Part shown: piece after piece, positions 1 to 11,780 of the stretch
Layout of the letters: each line of letters starts with the position of its first letter
Numbering within the stretch: the stretch's first letter is position 1
NCBI GenBank assembly: GCA_023052935.1
Contig: CM041292.1
Coordinates: 31,879,454-31,943,453, forward strand
Direction: 5' to 3'
Source: Piezodorus guildinii
Lineage: Eukaryota > Arthropoda > Insecta > Hemiptera > Pentatomidae
Length of the DNA stretch: 64,000 nucleotides
Notes under the pieces: generated by a model
Told to the model about the DNA's origin: nothing
Seen by the model: the letters and a program-made list of their open reading frames with translations, nothing else
Database searches by the model: none
Position numbers and translations under genes: made by a program

Positions 1-745
1 CCCGTCCTTCCAATCCCAATTCACCGCTTTTCCTCAGGATCAGAACGGCGACGGTACTGTTCTCACTACCCTGACCCCCGCACCAAGTTCTCCCAACTCC
101 GGCCTACCGAGCTTCCACACACTGTCCACAGTCCCCCCTCGAGGGTATCCCCTGGTGCCGGCCCCGGTCCAGGCTCGGGAGATACCCAGCATACAGCAAC
201 AGCTCCTGGACGAGAGGCACATCCACCTCTTCCAGGGGCCGCAGCAGTATCACCAGCTGGGGTCTTACCAACCTCAGCAACAGACCACCCTCCTCACCGT
301 TGTAAAGACTGAGCCCCTCATCGTGACCCAACTCCAGCCAAGCTATGAGCACCACGAGCTCAAGATGGAGGACAGCGGGTCGCCGAGAGGTTACCTCGAC
401 TCGAGGAAGAAGGAAAGGAGGAAAATCAGAGCCGCCAGCCTGGAGAGCTCGAACGAGAGCGACGGAGTTGGCAGTTCGAGTGTCGAGAGCTCGGGACAGG
501 TGGCGGCCATATCCAGTACGGCGGGGTTCAAGAGCCCTCTCGCCTGCCACCAGAACCCAAACATGCACCCCGAGGATGACCTCCACGACCTGTCCGACAA
601 ACCGGCCAAGAAGAAACGCAAACGGTGTGGTGAGTGCATCGGGTGTCAAAGAAAAGACAATTGTGGTGATTGCGCACCTTGTAGGAACGACAAGAGCCAT
701 CAGATATGCAAGATGCGGCGCTGTGAAAAACTAACCGAAAAAAAG
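1..745 (+). CDS. Tet: TET-type methylcytosine dioxygenase, partial exon with CXXC zinc finger
   Basis: TET enzymes are nuclear Fe(II)/2-oxoglutarate dioxygenases that oxidise 5-methylcytosine; the insect enzyme is also linked to 6mA and RNA 5hmC. The frame is open from base 2 to 745 (248 codons) with no stop and no credible start, so the exon begins before the window. The N-terminal part is disordered and rich in Q, P and S. It holds two SUMO-type psi-K-x-E motifs, VKTE (near base 301) and LKME (near base 360), and a basic KKERRK stretch. From about base 605 comes KKKRKR followed by CGECIGC, CGDCAPC and a closing C-x4-C pair (last Cys at 722-724). This eight-Cys, two-zinc pattern is CXXC, and the Asp-Lys-Ser-His-Gln-Ile-Cys segment matches my recollection of insect Tet closely. 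CXXC4/5-like proteins are the main alternative. The catalytic domain is not in the window. Confidence 0.9.
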
Positions 746-751
746 GTAAGC
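743..751 (+). other. Splice donor of the CXXC exon
   Basis: AAG|GTAAGC gives a near-consensus 5' splice site with the cut between 745 and 746. Base 746 is the first base of a codon, so the intron is phase 0. Reading on past it gives a hydrophobic, T-rich tail and a stop near 811, which supports splicing here. Confidence 0.9.
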
Positions 752-859
752 GGTCTTTTTCTATTCTTCCTTTACTGTGTAGATGTAGTTTTTTTTTTAT
801 TTTTTCAATAGTATTTGTAGATGATAATCTACTCTTTCCTTGGCTCCAGTAATATTTGA

Positions 860-1279
860 TTTACACTGATGAGAACTGTATAATCCTGGAACCGACAGAC
901 GGTGTACAGGATGTACTGTCCCAATTTTTTGCTTCCGTTGCGAGTAGACTGGGCCTAAAGGATTCTCCACGGTAGTGGAGGAAGCAGCCGCCAGGCATCG
1001 CCTCGGTGTAAGATGGCTCATATATTATTTGGCCCGATGCAGCTTCCGAAGGCTGATTCACCCGCTCTGAGTCATTACGAGATCAATTCCAGTTCGCATT
1101 CCGCCAGTCATTCACAACTAGCTAATCATGATGTATTTAATTATCATGAACACCCTGCTGTTAATAACATTTGTTTCACTTTAAACCAGACCGTATTGAA
1201 CTATATCGTTACCTATGGTAGCAATGTAGTGACGAATACCCTCCAAATAACAGAATACACAAAAAATTATCTTATCTGA
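860..1279 (+). other. GC-richer island with 106-codon open frame just behind the CXXC exon
   Basis: From 959 to a stop ending at 1279 one plus frame is open, with an ATG at 1013 and a Ser/His-rich product (SSSHSASHSQ). Bases 860-1110 are clearly GC-richer than the flanks. A possible acceptor AG lies near 960. I do not recognise the product. It may be a cassette or alternative terminal exon, or a conserved noncoding element whose frame is open by chance. Confidence 0.3.
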
Positions 1280-2735
1280 CTGGTCTACTCTACTGAACTG
1301 CTATTGTGAACTTAGAGTGAGCATAATACCTATCTTATTCCATTCATATTATCATCGACTTCCTACGAAGAATTAAAAAAAAAAAAAAAAAATCATAGTT
1401 TCTTGTTAATGAACACATTCTTGACAATCTTTCATCTTTTGATGCTTTTAATGACTTTTAGAGAACTGTTACTATAGTATTTTTCTTTTAATCAAGCCAC
1501 AGATAAGTGACTAATCTTTTAAACAAATTAGTTCTCTTGACATGTAATCATTTTTAGCGGAATCTAACCGTTTTATTTGGCAAGCGGGCTCAGAGCGAAA
1601 TTTCCTGTAAAGCGGAGTTGTTCCGTAATAAATTCGTTATCTGAGGTTCGTTTTGAATGCTTGCTATTTGAATGTTATCTCCACATTTCTGGCCGCAAAC
1701 AACGTTCTCCGCACTTATTCCACGCGTATTTCTTGTCACTTATATCCCAAAAAATTGATACTACTTCAGGAAGAAATAATGATTGTATTTTCTTTTCTAT
1801 CTTTCGTGTACTCTTCCCTCATTCCATCATAACGGAAAGTCAATTAGATGGCTTGAAGTAAATCAACCAACCATTGCTGAGGTCTCTGCTCTGTTTGGCA
1901 TGTTGACTTTGGCTTTAAACTGTGAAAACTTTCACCTGTTTTTATTCATGGTATTATTTTTAAAGATCAGAATCTAGTATTTAGCATTCGTAATTACCGA
2001 TTATTAAAAAAATAATGATATTAAAAATATAGGGCTTAGTGTATATCGCATATTTTTTTATAAAAATTAATATTCTTCAATGTTTATAAGGAATGTATAG
2101 GACAAATAAAACAGTTAACTAAAAAAATAACATATAATTGTACCTATAAAGTGAACTTGACCAACTAAGCATCATATTTTATTCCGGAAGATTATTGTTA
2201 AAGATATTTAAGACTTATTTATATTTGCAGGAATTAAATTTGTACATTTTTTGTTAACCTCTTTTATTTTTTTATGATTTCCTTGCCACGTATTAAGGTT
2301 ATGATTAAATATTTGGTCCATATCATTGTTCCAAATTGAGATTTAATTAAATTTATGTGTAATATAGCTAACATTTAAACTTTTTTCTAAGTTTTGCATA
2401 TCATTCATGCTTATGGGTAGGTATACTCATATATTTAATTAATATAGAATGAAAGTTATTGATTTTTTACGTGGAGAAATGTTGAAACTGAAAGTTAACA
2501 GTCGACAAATGTTAGAAAAGCATGAATATTAGTTTGTGAAGTATTCAAAAACTCCATTTACAACTTTATCGTTCAATACGTATATTGATAATATGAATTT
2601 AATTTGTAACATTATTTAAGATGTTAAAATCATTCATAAGTTGATTTTAATATTACAGAAAATGGTTGTTGTTTGGTTTACAGGTCATGGTGAAATGCTA
2701 GCCCTCGTGGAATATTTTTTTCGATCTCTTACATT
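1280..2735. other. AT-rich intron sequence
   Basis: Mostly AT-rich with an A tract at 1375-1392. Bases 1560-1730 are slightly GC-richer with several CpGs, which could be a small regulatory island. No gene or transposon was recognised. Confidence 0.5.
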
Positions 2736-2739
2736 AATA

Positions 2740-3232
2740 TATACCTATCTGATAGTTAATGCGAATTTTCTTCTTCTAAGGTACCTTTAATTTTATAGGT
2801 TTGGAAAAATAAAACAATTCATATTATTAGCATAGGTAAAAACTGCTAAATATACAAGTTAAAATAATTTGATAAGTAGCAAAAGAGAAAAATAGCAAAC
2901 ATTTTTTTAGATAATTTTTTTCGTCCGAATACAAGAATAGTAATATAGATAATATAATGTTGAACGGCTAAAGATTCTAGAAAAAGTAATATATTATATA
3001 CACGTACAAAGCTATAAAACGTAATGCAGAAAGAAGGGAAGGGCATAAACTTAAGTGATAATCGTTAATAATAATTTATATAATTATTCAATAAAAAAAC
3101 ACGTTTCAATCGGAATTTAATCGAAATCTTTGACGTTTTTTCATTCCTTACATTATTTAAAATTCTCAAATTGAATTTAACAACGGAGGTATGTGTAAGT
3201 CGTGTGCTGTGCTCAAAAGATTTTTTTAATAA
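2740..3232 (-). mobile_element. Diverged copy of the ~0.9-kb repeat family
   Basis: Read against the inverse copy at 50362-51155, bases 2905-3030 keep the same order of words (AAGAATAGTAATATA, then ACGGCTAAAG, then CTAGAAAAAGTAATAT). The right end at 3183-3232 is the reverse complement of the family terminus (GGAGGTATGTGTAAGTCGTG...). It is heavily diverged and truncated on the left. Confidence 0.5.
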
Positions 3233-3399
3233 ATGCATTGTAAGCCATATTGTCAGAATAAATATCCTTTGAACATCGTAGTGATTTATTTGAGACCAAT
3301 TATGTTATTTTAAATGATAAATTTGATTATTACAATTAATTATTAACTAATATGAACAGCTATTTTCATTCCTCATCATCCTGTTTGAAGGCAATATCC

Positions 3400-3650
3400 T
3401 TTTACGCCGGGACCTTCTTATCAACTTCCGGCCCGGACGTTGCTCTTCTGGTGCTGTGAACGATTAATTCGCAAGAGTGGGTGGTGATCCGGCTCCTGCG
3501 CAAAATATTTGTCCAGCTTGCGCTCGTTACAAATTCTTGCGCCGCACGACAGATGAACAAACGCGGATTGGCCAAACAAGAGAGGCTCTAAGCCGCTGTT
3601 GACAGAGCCCTGCCTGCACACAACCTTCTCGTTAGTAGTCGCTATTATCC
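3400..3650. other. CpG-containing GC island
   Basis: About 250 bp with many CpGs (TTCCGGCCCGGACG, CTTGCGCTCG, TTGCGCCGCACGAC) between AT-rich flanks. A 66-codon minus frame is present but unrecognised. Candidate regulatory element. Confidence 0.35.
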
Positions 3651-4339
3651 GACCAAACAGTATTTGTAAGATTCCCTCTTCTTCAATTATACCCTACGGT
3701 ATATACTTAATATGATTTGTCGGATTACACATGTTTGCAAAGTTGATGTTCAAATAAATAGCTCTTTATGCATATTAGATTAAGCATTAATTTCTTCCAT
3801 CATATTTTTATTCGTATAACCATACGAATATTATTGGTCCCCATTTTCAATACTGTTATGTTCATTACTATTAATTTTAGATTTTTTTTGTAGCTTACTG
3901 CTCCTTTTTATTTGTTGACTTTTATATTTTCATCATTCTCTTAGCCCATATCATCAACACGCCCTGTTTCATCTCATTTTAATTATAGATCTAATATTAA
4001 AAATAAAATTAATTTCGAAATCCTTGTCTATCTTTTTTTTTTACTTTAGAACTTTTCAGGAATATAACGAATCTCCTCGCACGTTATTTTTTTTTTTTTT
4101 TATAAAGTTTTCATAAATAAATAAATTTTAGACTAGTACTTTACATAGTATGTTTTAATTATAATCCAGAAATTATTACAAAGTATAATAATTCAGACTG
4201 ATTTATTCATAATTTGGTGATAGTTTTTCTATTGGTATTCTCTTCTTCTTTTTTATTTTGTTTTGTTTCATTCAAATTATCTAAGGACCACGTGTTCCAT
4301 ATCTGTTTTATTTCTTTTCACAAAATAATTTTATCCTGA

Positions 4340-4494
4340 CTGTCGTTACTTTCCTTTTTTGTGTCCAATTTTCCCCAGGTTTCAATTAATTCTTTTGCTG
4401 GGTGCTTTTCATTGTAGATCGTTTTTTTTTTTCTTTGTCCTCTGTGCTTTAATCTTTTTATTATTATAAATTATCTTTTTATTATCAATCATTC

Positions 4495-4528
<34 letters not shown>

Positions 4529-5038
4529 ATAAGAAATGTTTCGGTTTGAATTTATTCATTTCATTAAAAAAATAACCGGATTTAATTTAATATGATTTTT
4601 TGTAGTAAAAACTAACGTTTATGCTAAAAGATTTGAGGTATCATCAAGACAATGATAAAACCTGATTTACAAATAAGCCTTTTGTATATTTCTTTATTTT
4701 ATGGTTCCTGACTCTTTGTCGTTCCTTCCTTTTCTCTGTCCAATTTTTACTAGGTTTCAATTCCTTTTTCTTTTTCTAAAAGCCTTTCTTTGTAGATCAT
4801 TTTTTTTTTCAATTTTTCTCTGTCCTCTGTGCTATGATCTTGTTATTATTAATTATTTTTTTATTATTAACCACCCATAAAAAAAAATACTATTCATTTC
4901 ATCAAAAACCGGATTTTATAAAATATGAATATTTATTGAAAAAACTATCGTTTATTCTAAACAATTGGAGGTATCATCAAGACAACCATAAAATCTGATT
5001 TACAAATAAGCCTTTCATGTATTTATATATTTTATGAT
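4340..5038 (+). repeat. Two diverged tandem copies of a ~350-375-bp unit
   Basis: Unit 1 (about 4340-4708) and unit 2 (about 4709-5038) share GTCCAATTTT, AGGTTTCAAT, TGTAGATC, TCCTCTGTGCT, AACCGGATTT, GAGGTATCATCAAGACAA and TGATTTACAAATAAGCCTTT in the same order. Unit 1 carries an A tract (4499-4526). Both end in TTTATGRTTCCT, and in unit 2 that leads directly into a hammerhead-like core. Tandem terminal repeats of this kind are known from Penelope-like elements, so this may be a relic of one. Confidence 0.6.
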
Positions 5039-5074
5039 TCCTAATGATGGCTAAAGTATTAGGCCGGAACGTTG
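5039..5074 (+). ncRNA. Degenerate hammerhead-like core (Penelope-type)
   Basis: CCTAATGATGGC, a short A/T loop, then TAGGCCGGAACGTTGG imitate the order CUGAUGA, stem II, GAAAC, but with substitutions at core bases (CTAATGA for CTGATGA, GGAA for GAAA). Probably inactive. It sits at the end of the tandem repeat pair. Confidence 0.35.
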
Positions 5075-5402
5075 GTTTTTACATATATAGAATCGTTTCT
5101 CTAAAATTAAACTATTCAAATTAATCGCTTACTGAGAAAAGGGTTTAATCTGTATTTCTTTCTTCATTATTACATATACATACTTATTTGCCTGATATTA
5201 ACTGATTTTTTAAGGGTTTTTTTTCTTCTAAAAATAACTGGTCATCGATACATATTAAATTGTTCAAAGTTTTCTACAAATGTTATAAAAACACGTATAT
5301 AATGAAACTTAATCTCTTTTATATTCGTCGATTTATATACTGACTCAAATTAATTTATTCTAATGGCATTATTTTGATAAACAAATCTGTAAAAAATGCT
5401 AT

Positions 5403-5590
5403 GACACGTATATTCTCGTGTCACTGACCTTCCCTACATCGTACTAAAGCGAAGAGATATCTCTAACTCCGAGAACCTTCAGGGTCCCTGGAAGAATGTA
5501 AATGCCTGGATAAGGCCCGAGAGGGTTGATCCCAAGGGCAAAGGGACTGCCCTTCACCAGTTACCGGGGCACTTCTCAAATATTTAAGGG
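5403..5590 (+). other. GC-richer island with a short open frame
   Basis: Bases 5430-5590 are GC-rich in an AT desert, with palindromic words (AAGGGCAAAGGGACTGCCCTT). One plus frame is open for about 60 codons and is unrecognised. Candidate conserved noncoding element. Confidence 0.3.
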
Positions 5591-5599
5591 CTTTTATCA

Positions 5600-6490
5600 G
5601 CATTAGCATCTCATTGAATCAACGCTTGTTATCAATTAATAAATATCAATGGTGTAATACTTATAGATATCTATCAGGCATTATTATTTATATAAAAAAT
5701 AATATACATAGATTAAAGGAGACAAATTGAATTTATTTATTTTTTGTAGGGGTGTCAATAACCATAATAAAAATTAAATTAGAAGGTAAATAATTTTTTA
5801 AGAATCACTAATTTTATTGTTAACTATTTAAATTTCTATCCGTTATTTAAGTTTCGTGTTGGGAACTTTATTTTATTTAACCAAAATTGATAGTTATCCG
5901 TCGGTTTAAATAAAATTTACAGACAGGAATAAAACTTTTAATAACATTTTTTGTTATTAGCGTAATAAACACATTTATAGAGTTTAAAATAATTTTTATT
6001 TCATAAATTATTTACTGTAAAATCGAATGAGAAATATTTCTATAGATAAATTAGCTTAAATTTTTCATTTCATTTTATTAATTGTTTATTTTTTATTCAA
6101 GTATAAATAATTTGTGGCCACTTTTGATATAAACAGTTCATATACATAAATTAATACAAAAAAGTATACCTAAATTTATTTTATTTTATTAAACATTTAG
6201 ATTTTCTAATCATTCTTCATAAATACATGATTTAAAAACATTTATTCATGATCTGTTGTTAAAAAAAATAAAATAAGCTTTGTAGAATTTCATGGTTCTA
6301 ATGTTTTTTCTATAAATATATTTCGGAGTAGTTTTGAAATTATAAATGATGTTTAAATTTAAATTTATAGATTTGAAAATAAATTATTATAACATCATTG
6401 TATTATATATAATTTGTATTACTTGATTAGATGAGATGATGTAATGATTTTAAAGAAATTTATTAATCAAATGATAATAAATAAATAAGT
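5600..6490. other. AT-rich stretch, nothing recognised
   Basis: Low-complexity A/T sequence without a gene, clear repeat or structured element. Confidence 0.5.
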
Positions 6491-6499
6491 AACACACCA

Positions 6500-6730
6500 A
6501 GGAGAAGTTAACATCAGGTAAACAAACGGTAGCTTGGCGGGGAATCCGGCCCGTAGGACCACGTGCGAAGACGGGAGCGCCCCCTCCCGCGGGGAATAGA
6601 AATTTGTAAATATGGCGACGGGGGTCAGTGGATGCTGCCATGAGATGCCGTCTTAGTGTGATCAATACTACGCTCTGAGTCATAGCTCCCACCCCCACAG
6701 CATCCCTCTCCCCGCTGCCCGGCCAAAAAT
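6500..6730. promoter_or_regulatory. GC island with CTCF-like core and CACGTG
   Basis: Bases 6530-6620 are strongly GC-rich. On the minus strand 6576-6585 reads AGGGGGCGCT, matching the AGGGGGCGC core of CTCF sites, and a CACGTG E-box lies at 6560-6565. Binding is an inference from motif only. A minus frame of 82 codons is unrecognised. Confidence 0.35.
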
Positions 6731-6734
6731 CGAA

Positions 6735-7384
6735 TTTCCTTCATGTCTGTTTACGTGCTTAATATTCCAAGGGTCCTTCGTTAGGACCAATTAGGACCTG
6801 CAAACAAGACGTTTACTTTTCTCTCTTGGAGATTTAAGTCCTTTTTTTATTTACCTCTCTTCCTCTTTTTTTACATGCAATTTTTGTTAATTTTTTTCTC
6901 TTATATGTTTTTTTCTTCAATGTTGAATATTTAATTTTTAATCGTCGATATTTTTACTGTTATACACATCAAACTGACTTTTTTTCTTTTATTTTTTTAT
7001 TGCTAATCCCTCTTGACGCTTTTTAACATAATGCTTCCTCCTAAAAAAATAAAAGAAAAAAATATTCAGAACTAATCAACTCTAAAATACTTAAATAAAT
7101 AATTATAAATTCTCATAATTTTGGCTTTCAGTTACATATTTCAATTACAATTATTTATCACTTCTTTAAGTTCTATGACGTTAGGCTTGATTATGAAATA
7201 ATATTCAGAAAAAAAAAACTTTAAAAAACTGTTATAGAGGGGCGAAATGAGGAAAAAGTTATAATAAAAACAACACTGAAATAATAAATTAAGAAAAAAA
7301 AATTGTTTGCATCAAATTATTCTCATGCTTATTGTTGTTGTTTCTTTTGTTTATTAATTTAACATCGCTTTACGCTATTATGGC
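6735..7384. other. AT-rich stretch, nothing recognised
   Basis: Pyrimidine-rich then A-rich sequence with homopolymer runs. No gene or repeat was identified. Confidence 0.45.
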
Positions 7385-7622
7385 TAATCATACGATGTTA
7401 CAGCCGAATTCTTAAATTTTGCCTATCCAGATTTAATGGGAATTGGAATCTTAAATGAGTACCTGACTTTGCACAAGCTCGGGAATACCTTTTTAGTTCT
7501 CCTCCGAAGGACGGTATAATCGAGGATTTTTTACTTGCATGAAAAATCCTTGAGCCATTTGCCGGGTTCGAACCTGCGAACATGGGGCATAGGGGACTAC
7601 CCACTACACCACAGGAGACTCC
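7385..7622 (-). mobile_element. tRNA-derived SINE, best copy of family 1
   Basis: Read on the minus strand from 7622: a pol III A box in GTGGTGTAGTGGGTAGT, then a B box in AGGTTCGAACCC at tRNA-like spacing, then a non-tRNA body with GGATTTTTCATGC and ATACCGTCCTTCGGAGG. The same head and body words recur at 12495-12630, which shows a dispersed family. Confidence 0.75.
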
Positions 7623-7779
7623 TGAGTATTTTTTACTTTGATTTGGTATATTTACATTTATTTTCCTGGCTAGATAATTTCTTTTCTAATGTAAATTAAT
7701 TTTATAATGAAAAAATAAATGATTAACGACAGTAATGCATGATAAAATATCTTAAGAAAACGAAGGTGTTTTAACGACA

Positions 7780-7930
7780 CTTACAGAATAGGTTACAATG
7801 GAGAGTTGTTCGAAAGCGAAAAGTGTACAGGAAACGTTTTGTCAAAGGGTCCCGCAAAGCTATTCGTCTCCATGGCAGCCCTCGATTAAATAGGCAATAA
7901 ATACAGGAACCACTCTCTATATCCACTGTT
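7780..7930. other. Small GC-richer island
   Basis: Contains GTTCGAAAGCGAAAAG and GGGTCCCGCAAAGC, with the B-box-like TTCGAAA lacking an A box. Nothing else was recognised. Confidence 0.25.
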
Positions 7931-9970
7931 TGGGGTATTGTCTTACTAACACGTCTTAAAGGTATTTATGACTGTATATATTGCTAGAAATTGTGTTTGT
8001 ATTTAATTACGAAATAAATAATATAATTAAATAGGGAATTTTATATTGAAAAGTAAAGTCGATAGTTGACCGTTTGTTGTTTTAGGAAGGTGATCTGAAA
8101 ATAAAATTAAATGATGTTAACTATTTAGTCTTTATGGCTTTTCAGTCTATTTTATGAGCCTTTATCAGAGTATCTCAAGATTTAGTAGTAAATTAATTAA
8201 TTGCACTCAGACAGTACATAATTTCTGAAGACTAGTCATATTGTTCAAAATTTGACAAGATCAAATAGTAAACATTATATTATTTTATTTCCTAAACGCC
8301 ACCTGATTCATCTACCTAAAAAGTGAATTTTAATTTTGCTATTCACAAAAGTTTTATTCGAAACCTTTCGAAACTACTAAAAATATAAGTAATTATTTAC
8401 AAAATCATTTTAATAAATTTAAAAAAAAATCTGGTCAGTTAATTTAGTTGTTTTGAATTAATTTGGCTGTTCAAAGTTCGGGATTTATTATGATTTTACT
8501 AACCTGTGTAAATAAAATTACGACTTAGAAAAGTCAGGAAATCGTGGAGGAAGTTCATATTTGTCGACACACGGTCAGTGGCCCTTAAAAGGAGTAGAAG
8601 GGTGTAAATGTGTAAGCGAGCCGGGTTAGGGAGGCAGTTAGGGCTTTATAGTCTCTCTGGTCTCCATTCTGGGTCCATGAAGGGTTAGTCTGTCGTCTAG
8701 CATTGTCTAGTTTTATAGCCAGTTAGCCAATAGGTACTTTTTTAAATAGTTAATAGGTAAAATAAAAGCCAATATAACTTATTAATATATATTATGGGCG
8801 GATACGAAGATGGATTTTACATTGCAAATATTTAATAATCTCAAAGAAACAAAACAAACAAAAAACGAGGAAGTATTGCTTATTTACTGTTAAAATATAC
8901 TATGGATAAATAAAATAAGAATATTCCATAATTAAGCTATAGTTCTTACTCTTTCAGACAATCAGATAACGTACACAGCCATTAAACATAAAACTCATAC
9001 ATCAATATACCCTGCTCAGTATAGGTAGAGTTTAACTATATTTTTTACGTCGTTTCCTATTTCAATTAAGTTAAACCATCTGGTATATACCCTGTAATTT
9101 TATGTATTTTATTTTGAATTATGAAGTACTTTATTTTAAATTATAAAAGAGGCTTAGTATTATTAAAAAACAAAACAAAAACTAACTGATAAATTAAGCC
9201 CAGATACCATTAAATATCTTTGTCTATAAAAAATGACAAAAAAAAAAATAAATAAAATAAGCATTCATTTGAAATAAATATACTTACAGATTTCAGAATA
9301 CTTTATAAATAGATATTTATCATTGATTTGATACAAATGTGAAACAAAATAGTAGACGATAAATTCGAAATCCGAAGATAATCTTGACTGAAAAAAAAAA
9401 AAAAAACTGGTATCCTGTCCTAGAGAATAAGTAGTGAATTTTTTCTCTTATGTTTTTAAATCTATTTTAAAATTTACTTTTTAAGGTATGTAAAACATTA
9501 CATTTTCTAGAGGGGTTAAACAAAATATATTAAAAAAATATAATAGACCAAAATTAATGCATGTAACAAACATGTTTTTATAATGATGTGGTATATTTTT
9601 AATTTTAATTTTTGTCTTGTTCTCTGCTCAATAGAGCATACAATGAGTAACGTTTTGGCGCAATTTAATAGTAAATTTCAACATGGTACAAATAAAAAAT
9701 TAAATAAATCCATATTTTTCCTTCGGATTAGACGTAAATCCTGTTTTTAAATTTAAAAGGTATATCTTATTTAGAATAACTATGAGAGTATACTTAAATA
9801 AACTCAAAGCAGTTAGTGACAGGCATAAGCCAATATCAAAGTATACAACTATTTAAAATATTCAAAATGCAGCAATATTTTTTTATAATATAAAAAAACA
9901 AACTTTAAATAAAATAAAACGATAGAGCAATTCACCACTGTGAATTTTCTAAATAAATAAGTAAAACTGG
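7930..9970. other. Mostly AT-rich intron with one island at 8535-8705
   Basis: The island at 8535-8705 holds CACACGGTCAGTGGCC, GCGAGCCGGGTTAGGG and repeated TCTGGTC words. The rest is A/T-rich without recognisable genes. Nothing more specific is supported. Confidence 0.4.
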
Positions 9971-9973
9971 AAG

Positions 9974-10205
9974 ATGTTTCTTGAAAATATGTACTCCAAG
10001 ATGCGTTGCTATAGTTTAGACTCCCCTATAGATGCTCACTGCGTTCTCCAGCTACCCCTAGGCTCCGGACGACTCATTGATTAGCATCTCAAAGTGGACA
10101 TAGGCTCTTATTCTTCCATTATAATGCAAATGTCTACGTCTTTTTTTCAAAGGGTAGTAAATTCGCTAGGGCCACCAGCTAGAGCCATAAGCATGATCTA
10201 TATCT
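9974..10205 (+). other. GC-richer island with a 36-codon frame
   Basis: Bases 9985-10205 stand out in base composition. An ATG frame at 9974-10084 (36 codons) is open through the richest part (QLPLGSGRLID end) but is too short to call. Candidate conserved element. Confidence 0.2.
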
Positions 10206-10209
10206 AAGA

Positions 10210-11560
10210 ACTATTTCACAACCTCTTCTAATAATAGTATAGTTTTATCCTTGTGTGTATATAGTTATACACAATAACTAATCACAGATGAATACGTTTT
10301 TATAAAATACTGAAGCATATATTTTCAATACGTCCATATTTTTAAAAAAATAATTTGAAACTTCAGTATTCAAATTCAAATATAATTTCTGTATCAGCTT
10401 ATATCCTCAAATTCTGTGAACTCTATTGATCTCTATAGACGCACTGATATTGCTGTTCTGTCATCATAATACTTTATTAAAACCGATTTCGCCATAATTG
10501 AATATACTCTTTCTAGGAAATATGCATTCTAAAATTTAATTACTATATGTAAACAATGTAATATAAAATTTATTAATCACAGTACCACGAATGGATTGTT
10601 TCTCTACAGGACTGTTTCATTTAATTTTACCTTTGCGAAGCTTTTCTTTAGAACATTACCAAAAGAGAAATGTTTTATTTAAAAAACAAAACAAAGAAAA
10701 AAACAGTGCTGACCAACTGGGTTGCTCCTTTACACAACATAATAATAAATTAAAATGACCTATCGTATTTTTATAGGGATATTTTATCAATTTTTTTACT
10801 AATTTGATGATATATATAATTAATTATTATATGTGCTACATTGTATCGCGCTATGTTAAATCTCTCATTTACAGCTCAAAAATACAAAATAATTTATTTT
10901 TATATGTGAAATTAAATAAACAAAAAAAAACAGGTAAAGTTCAATAAATAAATAAATAATAGTAAAAAAAATAGTATTAAGAAAACATTTAAACTCCATT
11001 AACATCGATAGAGGTGATCATAAAAAAAAAAAAAAAAAATCAATGTTAAGGAATTTTTTTTAATAGCAACATTTATGTACAATTGTATTCAATTACTTAT
11101 TTGTGTGTTAAAATTAAAAAAAAAAGTTAATAAAGATAATAATCCTCATAATTTTGAAAATATTTTATTACTTAAAAATTCTTATTGTTCTAAAAAAAAA
11201 ATTTCAATTGGAACTTATGTTTTCAAACAATATTCCTTCCGACTAAAGAATTCTCTATCTCTGCAATTATTTATGTAACGTTAAATTATTTTACGACTTC
11301 ATGTTTTGTTTTTTTTTGTCTTTTTTATCTCGTTTTATCTTTTGCAAATTTGCTGACTGACGTTTATAGAATGTGTTTGTTTATCTGAACACCAGAATGA
11401 ACGAAATATATTTGTCGAATCCATCTTTTTTATATATTATATCTCGGATTTTATAGTACATGTAAAATCCATCATATAACTCGTTAGATTATTTTTTTAA
11501 TAAATTACTTATTTATGTATATTTATTGATGTATTATTCATTTTACAAATCTGAATAACA
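10210..11560. other. AT-rich stretch, nothing recognised
   Basis: A/T-rich with A tracts near 11020-11040. A 67-codon plus frame at 11075 is low-complexity (K, N, L) and is expected by chance. Confidence 0.45.
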
Positions 11561-11564
11561 TCCT

Positions 11565-11780
11565 GGCAATGGCCCGTAATATTAAAGCTGAGAAGAAAAA
11601 TCGGTTGGGACAGGAAGTAATGAATGGCTTATTAAAGACAGTGAAGGGTGGTTGGTGGAGGGTGATCTCGAGGTTGGCCCCGCTGCGTTAGATCTTCGGA
11701 TCAAAGACACTTTAAGTTGCCACTTCGGCTAATAAATGCAAGTTTAAAGTTGATCTTTTATGTAGTCGAGGGGCCATATT
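11565..11780. other. GC-richer island
   Basis: Contains TCTCGAGGTTGGCCCCGCTGCG and GTCGAGGGGCC between AT-rich flanks. No frame or RNA was recognised; possible regulatory element. Confidence 0.25.

Noticed and set aside
104..700. 198-codon minus frame over the Tet exon
   Set aside because: Antisense shadow of a GC-rich coding exon; no motif in its own right.
345..734. 129-codon Arg/Thr-rich frame overlapping the CXXC exon
   Set aside because: It is the out-of-frame shadow of the Tet frame; the CXXC frame explains the sequence.
155..811. Start of the Tet protein at base 155 and end at 811
   Set aside because: The frame is open upstream to base 2 without an ATG at 155, and the consensus donor at 745/746 ends the exon.
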